In this document: positions 6,724-9,601 of the stretch, one piece after another
How the letters are laid out: the number at the start of each line of letters is the position of its first letter
Position numbering within the stretch: position 1 is the stretch's first letter
From: Thiohalobacter sp.
Lineage (GTDB): Bacteria > Pseudomonadota > Gammaproteobacteria > Thiohalobacterales > Thiohalobacteraceae
Direction of reading: 5' to 3'
Assembly (NCBI GenBank): GCA_027030825.1
Contig: JALVEM010000293.1
Location: 1 to 9,601 of the forward strand
Length of the DNA stretch: 9,601 bases
The notes under the pieces: model-generated
Databases searched by the model: none
Told to the model about the DNA's origin: nothing
The model's input: the letters and a program-made list of their open reading frames with translations, nothing else
Position numbers and translations under genes: made by a program

Positions 6724-6806
6724 TGCAGGCCCGTGCCGCGCCGGGCGGCTGCCGGCGTGCGCGTGCCGACCGACCCGCCACTTCCCGTTCCCCGATCGGA
6801 ATCTCC

Positions 6807-7244
6807 ATGGAAAGATTTCTCGAATTCGTCCTTCGGCACTGGGCCCTGTCGGCGGCCTTCGTCCTGATCCTGGTTGCGCTCGTCGTTCACGAATTCACGC
6901 GCCGTCGCTATGGCGTGCCGGAAGTCGGACCCCTGCAGGCCACGGCGCTGATGAGTCACGACGATGCCGTGGTGCTCGACGTGCGCGAGGACAGGGAGGT
7001 CGCAGCCGGCATGCTGCCCAACGCCCTGCACATCCCGCTGGGCCAGCTCGAGCAGCGCCTGGACGAACTGGAGCCTTACCGTGGCCGCAAGCTGCTGGTC
7101 TATTGCCGCAGCGGTCACCGCTCGCAGCGGGCCGCAGCGCGTCTGCGCAAGGCCGGGTTCGAGGACGTCTACAATCTGGAGGGCGGGATCCTGGCCTGGG
7201 AGAACGCCAACCTGCCGGTCTCGCGGGGCAGGAAACGCAAGTGA
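6807..7244 (+). CDS. yibN: membrane-anchored rhodanese sulfurtransferase, YibN-like
   Basis: The 145-residue product has one N-terminal membrane helix (about residues 10-28), an Arg-rich stop-transfer stretch, then a single rhodanese domain (about 40-140). Domain marks are AVVLDVRED (54-62), GMLPNALHIPL (68-78), the active loop YCRSGHRS with catalytic Cys100, and NLEGGILAW (123-131). Rhodaneses carry sulfane sulfur as a cysteine persulfide. The topology puts the domain probably in the cytoplasm. E. coli YibN has the same length and the same neighbours but, as I recall it, lacks the canonical CRSGHRS loop. This copy looks catalytically competent. The upstream frame is open but is shadow of the arsR gene. 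The ATG at 6807 is preceded only by a weak CGGA. Eleven bases separate its stop from grxC, so these form one unit. Confidence 0.9.
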   Translation: MERFLEFVLRHWALSAAFVLILVALVVHEFTRRRYGVPEVGPLQATALMSHDDAVVLDVREDREVAAGMLPNALHIPLGQLEQRLDELEPYRGRKLLVYCRSGHRSQRAAARLRKAGFEDVYNLEGGILAWENANLPVSRGRKRK

Positions 7245-7255
7245 AGGAGGCGCCC

Positions 7256-7552
7256 ATGGTGGATTCCCCGGCCGATTCGTCCGTGCTGCTCTATGTCACC
7301 CCCTTCTGTCCCTACTGCATCCGCGCGAAGCAACTCCTGACGAACAAGGGCGTGCCCTTTCGCGAGATCCGCGTCGATCTCGATCCCGACCTGCGCGCCG
7401 AGATGGAGCGCCGCAGCGGCCGCACCACGGTGCCCCAGATCTTCATCGGCGAGCGCCACATCGGTGGCTGCGACGACATGTACGCGCTCGAATGGCGCGG
7501 GGAACTCGATGCCATCCTGAAGGAAGAGATCGGTTTCGAGGGGGAGTCATGA
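7256..7552 (+). CDS. grxC: glutaredoxin 3
   Basis: The 98-residue dithiol glutaredoxin has active site CPYC (Cys18 and Cys21), the TVPQIFIG cis-proline segment (about 59-66) and IGGCDD for glutathione binding. It reduces disulfides and glutathione-mixed disulfides in the cytoplasm using glutathione, and may supply ribonucleotide reductase. The length is slightly above the usual 83-90, with a few extra residues at each end. GGAGG at 7246-7250 lies close upstream of the ATG at 7256. Longer in-frame readings start inside the rhodanese gene and are shadow sequence. The order yibN-grxC-secB is conserved in gammaproteobacteria. Here a thioredoxin gene lies between grxC and secB, after a 100-nt gap. 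Confidence 0.95.
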   Translation: MVDSPADSSVLLYVTPFCPYCIRAKQLLTNKGVPFREIRVDLDPDLRAEMERRSGRTTVPQIFIGERHIGGCDDMYALEWRGELDAILKEEIGFEGES

Positions 7553-7557
7553 TGCTG

Positions 7558-7572
7558 GCAGGCTGTTGAAAA
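7558..7572 (+). repeat. solo copy of the MITE terminal repeat
   Basis: GCAGGCTGTTGAAAA is identical, in reverse complement, to the right end of the element at 607-621 and differs at one position from its left end. It begins five bases after the grxC stop. No matching second end is visible before trxC, so it looks like a remnant, a solo end, or one arm of a diverged copy. Confidence 0.6.
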
Positions 7573-7574
7573 AT

Positions 7575-7649
7575 CCTTGCCTCACCCCGATGTCCCCTTT
7601 CGCGGCGGTCGGGTTCGACGGCCGGCAATGACAACATTCGGAGGCAAGG
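7575..7649 (+). promoter_or_regulatory. trxC leader hairpin able to mask the ribosome binding site
   Basis: CCTTGCCTC (7575-7583) is perfectly complementary to GAGGCAAGG (7641-7649). The right arm contains most of GGAGG (7640-7644), the ribosome binding site of the ATG at 7653. In RNA the 9-bp helix would cover that site, closing a 57-nt loop that contains a small GTCG-GGTT-CGAC hairpin. This could make thioredoxin translation depend on upstream structure or proteins. It could also be the remains of a repeat element, given the solo end just before it. Confidence 0.4.
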
Positions 7650-7652
7650 TTC

Positions 7653-8093
7653 ATGAGTCATGGTCTGCACATCGTCTGCCCGCACTGTGATGCGGTCAAT
7701 CGCGTTCCCGCCGACAGGCTCGGCGCCGGACCCAAATGCGGCAAGTGCCACAGGCCCCTGTTCACGGGGATGCCCATCGATCTTGATGCCGGACGGTTCG
7801 AGAAGCACGCCACCCGCAGCGACATCCCCCTGCTGGTCGATTTCTGGGCGGCCTGGTGCGGGCCCTGCAAGATGATGGCGCCGGTCTTCGCACAGGCCGC
7901 CGGCCAGCTCGAGCCGCGCGTGCGCCTGGCCAAGGTGGACACCGACCGCGAGCGCGAGCTCTCCGCGCAGCTCGGCATCCGCGGCATTCCCACCCTGATC
8001 CTGTTCCATCACGGGCAGGAACTCGCCCGCACCTCCGGGGCCACCAATCTGCAGGGGCTGATCTCCTGGGTCACCGCCCATCTGCCTGGATGA
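7653..8093 (+). CDS. trxC: thioredoxin 2 with N-terminal zinc-binding domain
   Basis: The 146-residue product has the two-part build of E. coli TrxC. An N-terminal zinc ribbon carries two CxxC pairs (Cys9/Cys12 in CPHC and Cys29/Cys32 in CGKC). A thioredoxin domain follows from about residue 45. The active site is WCGPC with Cys69 and Cys72, preceded by LLVDFWAAW. The cis-proline is Pro113 in GIPT. It reduces protein disulfides in the cytoplasm, and in E. coli the gene answers to oxidative stress. The whole length fits the family (about 139-148). The start follows GGAGG eight bases upstream, inside an inverted repeat. It lies between grxC and secB, an addition to the E. coli order that enlarges the local thiol-redox block. 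A terminator-like structure follows it. Confidence 0.94.
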   Translation: MSHGLHIVCPHCDAVNRVPADRLGAGPKCGKCHRPLFTGMPIDLDAGRFEKHATRSDIPLLVDFWAAWCGPCKMMAPVFAQAAGQLEPRVRLAKVDTDRERELSAQLGIRGIPTLILFHHGQELARTSGATNLQGLISWVTAHLPG

Positions 8094-8100
8094 TCCCGCC

Positions 8101-8130
8101 TTGGTGACCGGGCGGCCGGGGGGGTAAACT
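8101..8130 (+). promoter_or_regulatory. weak promoter candidate for secB
   Basis: TTGGTG (8101-8106) and TAAACT (8125-8130) are 18 bp apart, with three to four matches each to the sigma70 consensus. If the overlapping terminator works, secB and gpsA need a promoter here, and a start near 8137 would give a leader of about 38 nt. The TTGGTG is shared with the terminator stem, so both readings cannot be scored independently. Confidence 0.22.
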
Positions 8131-8147
8131 GTCGGCCACCAATTTTT
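8101..8147 (+). terminator. candidate intrinsic terminator after trxC
   Basis: TTGGTG (8101-8106) pairs perfectly with CACCAA (8137-8142), and inside this GCCG (8115-8118) pairs with CGGC (8133-8136), leaving an eight-base bulge. Five T residues follow directly (8143-8147). This would end transcripts seven bases after the trxC stop. The bulge and 14-base loop make it less than ideal, so partial read-through into secB is possible. Confidence 0.42.
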
Positions 8148-8174
8148 CCGACCACGTAAAGAAGGAACCCAGTC

Positions 8175-8675
8175 ATGGCCGAGAACAACAGCGGCGCCAA
8201 TTCGGGGGAGCGCCAGTTCGTCATCCAGAAGATCTACACCAAGGACGTCTCCTTCGAGACGCCCAACAGCCCCGAGGTCTTCCGCATGGAGTGGAAGCCC
8301 GAGGTCAACCTCAATCTCACCAGCGAATCGAAGGCGCTGGATCCGAACACCTACGAGGTCGTGCTCTCGCTGACCGTCACCGCGAAGCTCGGCGACAAGA
8401 CGGCCTATCTTTGCGAGGTGCAGGAGGCGGGCATCTTCACCCTGGCCGGTTTTCCGGAACAGGAACTCAAGCCGATGCTGGGCGCCTTCTGCCCCAACAC
8501 CATCTATCCCTTCGCGCGCGAGGTGATCGCCGACCTGGTGCAGAAGGGCGGCTTTCCGCCGCTGCTGCTGGCGCCGATCAATTTCGACGCCCTCTACGCC
8601 CAGCAGATCCAGCAGGTGGAGGCCCAGGTGGCCGCGGGCGCGGCCGGCGCGCCGGAAGAGAAGCCCTCGCACTGA
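8175..8675 (+). CDS. secB: protein-export chaperone SecB
   Basis: The 166-residue cytoplasmic chaperone keeps preproteins unfolded and hands them to SecA at the SecYEG channel, working as a tetramer. Family marks include FVIQKIYTKDVSFETPNSP (about 15-33), then WKPEVNLNL, YEVVLSLTVTAK, CEVQEAGIFTL, LGAFCPNTIYPFAREVI and the ending GGFPPLLLAPINFDALY. The E. coli protein has 155 residues. The extra length is a low-complexity Ala/Gly tail after about residue 148. AAGGAA lies eight bases before the ATG at 8175. The linkage secB-gpsA is highly conserved, with a 10-base gap here. Confidence 0.97.
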   Translation: MAENNSGANSGERQFVIQKIYTKDVSFETPNSPEVFRMEWKPEVNLNLTSESKALDPNTYEVVLSLTVTAKLGDKTAYLCEVQEAGIFTLAGFPEQELKPMLGAFCPNTIYPFAREVIADLVQKGGFPPLLLAPINFDALYAQQIQQVEAQVAAGAAGAPEEKPSH

Positions 8676-8685
8676 CGGCGCCGCC

Positions 8686-9601
8686 ATGAACGAACGGATT
8701 GCGGTGCTGGGGGCGGGGTCCTGGGGCACGGCGCTCGCCATCCACCTCGCCCGCAACGGCCATCTCGTGACCCTGTGGGGGCACCTTCCCGACGAGATGG
8801 CGGTCATGGCGTGCGAGCGCCGCAATCCGTTCTATCTGCCGGACATCGTTTTCCCCGAGGGTCTGGAGCCCACCGCGGATCTGCCACAGGCCGTGGCGGC
8901 GGCCAACACCCTGCTCGTGGTGGTGCCCAGCCATGCCTTCCGCGAGGTGCTGGAGCGCGTCGCGCCCGCCCTGGATGGCGCGAGGCGGCTCGGCTGGGGC
9001 ACCAAGGGGCTGGAGATGGCCAGCGGCCGGCTGCTGCACCAGGTGGCCGCCGAAGTGCTCGGTGAAGACCCTCGTCCCGCCGTGCTCTCCGGGCCCACCT
9101 TCGCCGCCGAGGTGGCACGTGGCCTGCCCACGGCCATCACCGTGGCCTCGGCATCCGCCCAGGTGGCGGAGCACTTCGCCGGCCTGCTGCACGGCGAGAC
9201 CTTCCGCGCCTACACCACCGACGACGTGGTCGGCGTCGAGCTGGGCGGTGCCGTCAAGAACGTGCTGGCCATCGCCGCCGGCATCTCGGACGGGCTGGGC
9301 TTCGGCGCCAATGCCCGGGCGGCTCTCATCACCCGCGGGCTGGCCGAGATGATGCGTCTGGGGCTCGCCATGGGCGGGCGGCGCGAGACCTTCATGGGCC
9401 TGGCCGGGGTGGGCGACCTGGTGCTGACCAGCACCGACGACCAGTCGCGCAACCGCCGGCTGGGGCTTGCGCTGGGACAGGGACGCACGCGGGCCCAGGC
9501 CGCCGAGGAGATCGGCCAGGTCATCGAAGGCGCCGAGACCGCCCGCGAGGTGCATCGCCTAGGCCGCGCCCATCGGGTGGAGATGCCCATCTGCGAGGAG
9601 G
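8686..9601 (+). CDS. gpsA: NAD(P)H-dependent glycerol-3-phosphate dehydrogenase (3' end beyond window)
   Basis: The first 305 residues are present and the reading frame is open at the window end. The usual length is about 330-340, so only some 30 residues are missing. The enzyme reduces dihydroxyacetone phosphate to sn-glycerol 3-phosphate for phospholipid synthesis. The N-terminal Rossmann fold shows IAVLGAGSWGTALA with the dinucleotide loop Gly9-Gly14. NPFYLPDI, VVPSHAFREVL, GTKGLE and LSGPTFAAEVA follow. The catalytic lysine is Lys191 in GGAVKNVLAIAAGI. GLAGVGDLVLT and SRNRRLG complete the C-terminal helical domain. The ATG at 8686 lacks a clear ribosome binding site, and the 10-base distance from the secB stop suggests coupling to secB translation. 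Confidence 0.96.
   Translation, partial: MNERIAVLGAGSWGTALAIHLARNGHLVTLWGHLPDEMAVMACERRNPFYLPDIVFPEGLEPTADLPQAVAAANTLLVVVPSHAFREVLERVAPALDGARRLGWGTKGLEMASGRLLHQVAAEVLGEDPRPAVLSGPTFAAEVARGLPTAITVASASAQVAEHFAGLLHGETFRAYTTDDVVGVELGGAVKNVLAIAAGISDGLGFGANARAALITRGLAEMMRLGLAMGGRRETFMGLAGVGDLVLTSTDDQSRNRRLGLALGQGRTRAQAAEEIGQVIEGAETAREVHRLGRAHRVEMPICEE

Noticed and set aside
6724..6806. GCCGC/GCGGC inverted repeat between arsR and the rhodanese gene
   Set aside because: The short stem in very GC-rich DNA has no T tract. It is likely chance, and the two genes are probably co-transcribed.
7443..8825. 460-aa antisense frame across grxC, trxC and secB
   Set aside because: It crosses three well-supported genes and an intergenic gap, and shows no protein-like features.
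8578..9555. 325-aa antisense frame over secB and gpsA
   Set aside because: It is a His/Gly/Pro-rich shadow of gpsA, whose motifs are all present on the plus strand.

Overview
The window is GC-rich (roughly 65%) chromosomal DNA of a gammaproteobacterium. The best evidence is gene order. A minus-strand cluster gpmI, envC, ctpA, yibQ-like deacetylase and DJ-1/YajL-like gene stands back to back with a plus-strand cluster of yibN-like rhodanese, grxC, trxC-like, secB and gpsA. E. coli has the same divergent core (gpmM-envC-yibQ against yibN-grxC-secB-gpsA). The ctpA gene between envC and yibQ, and the high GC, suggest a Pseudomonas- or Chromatiales-like lineage rather than an enteric one. I cannot name the genus.

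Layout. Positions 1-480 hold two doubtful small ORFs with hydrophobic C-terminal tails, one on each strand. Positions 480-621 are a 142-bp MITE/REP-like element with 15-bp terminal inverted repeats, filling the gap between a small ORF and the DJ-1-like gene. Positions 627-6111 are the minus-strand operon, read right to left: phosphoglycerate mutase, EnvC amidase activator, CtpA-type S41 protease, divergent polysaccharide deacetylase and DJ-1-like protein. Its junctions are tight (2-nt gap, 4-nt overlap, 94-nt overlap), except for a 73-nt gap before ctpA. Positions 6112-6342 are the divergent control region, with an AT-rich island and a TATAAT box. Positions 6343-9601 are the plus-strand group: an ArsR-family regulator, membrane-anchored rhodanese, glutaredoxin 3, thioredoxin 2, the SecB chaperone and glycerol-3-phosphate dehydrogenase, the last cut off by the window end.

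How the genes fit together. The minus cluster joins glycolysis with envelope remodelling: an activator of septal amidases, a periplasmic processing protease and a periplasmic YibQ-type protein. The plus cluster is a thiol and sulfur handling block (persulfide-type sensor, sulfurtransferase, glutaredoxin, thioredoxin) running into secretion and phospholipid precursor synthesis. The most notable point is the ArsR protein. It has the two cysteines, 66 residues apart, expected of the SqrR/BigR/YgaV persulfide sensors, and it lies directly upstream of a rhodanese that keeps its catalytic cysteine. A second point is the trxC leader, where a 9-bp inverted repeat could mask the ribosome binding site, next to a solo copy of the MITE end. 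I see no CRISPR array, phage, tRNA or rRNA. Most of the window is conserved housekeeping DNA, and I found no clearly new multi-gene system.
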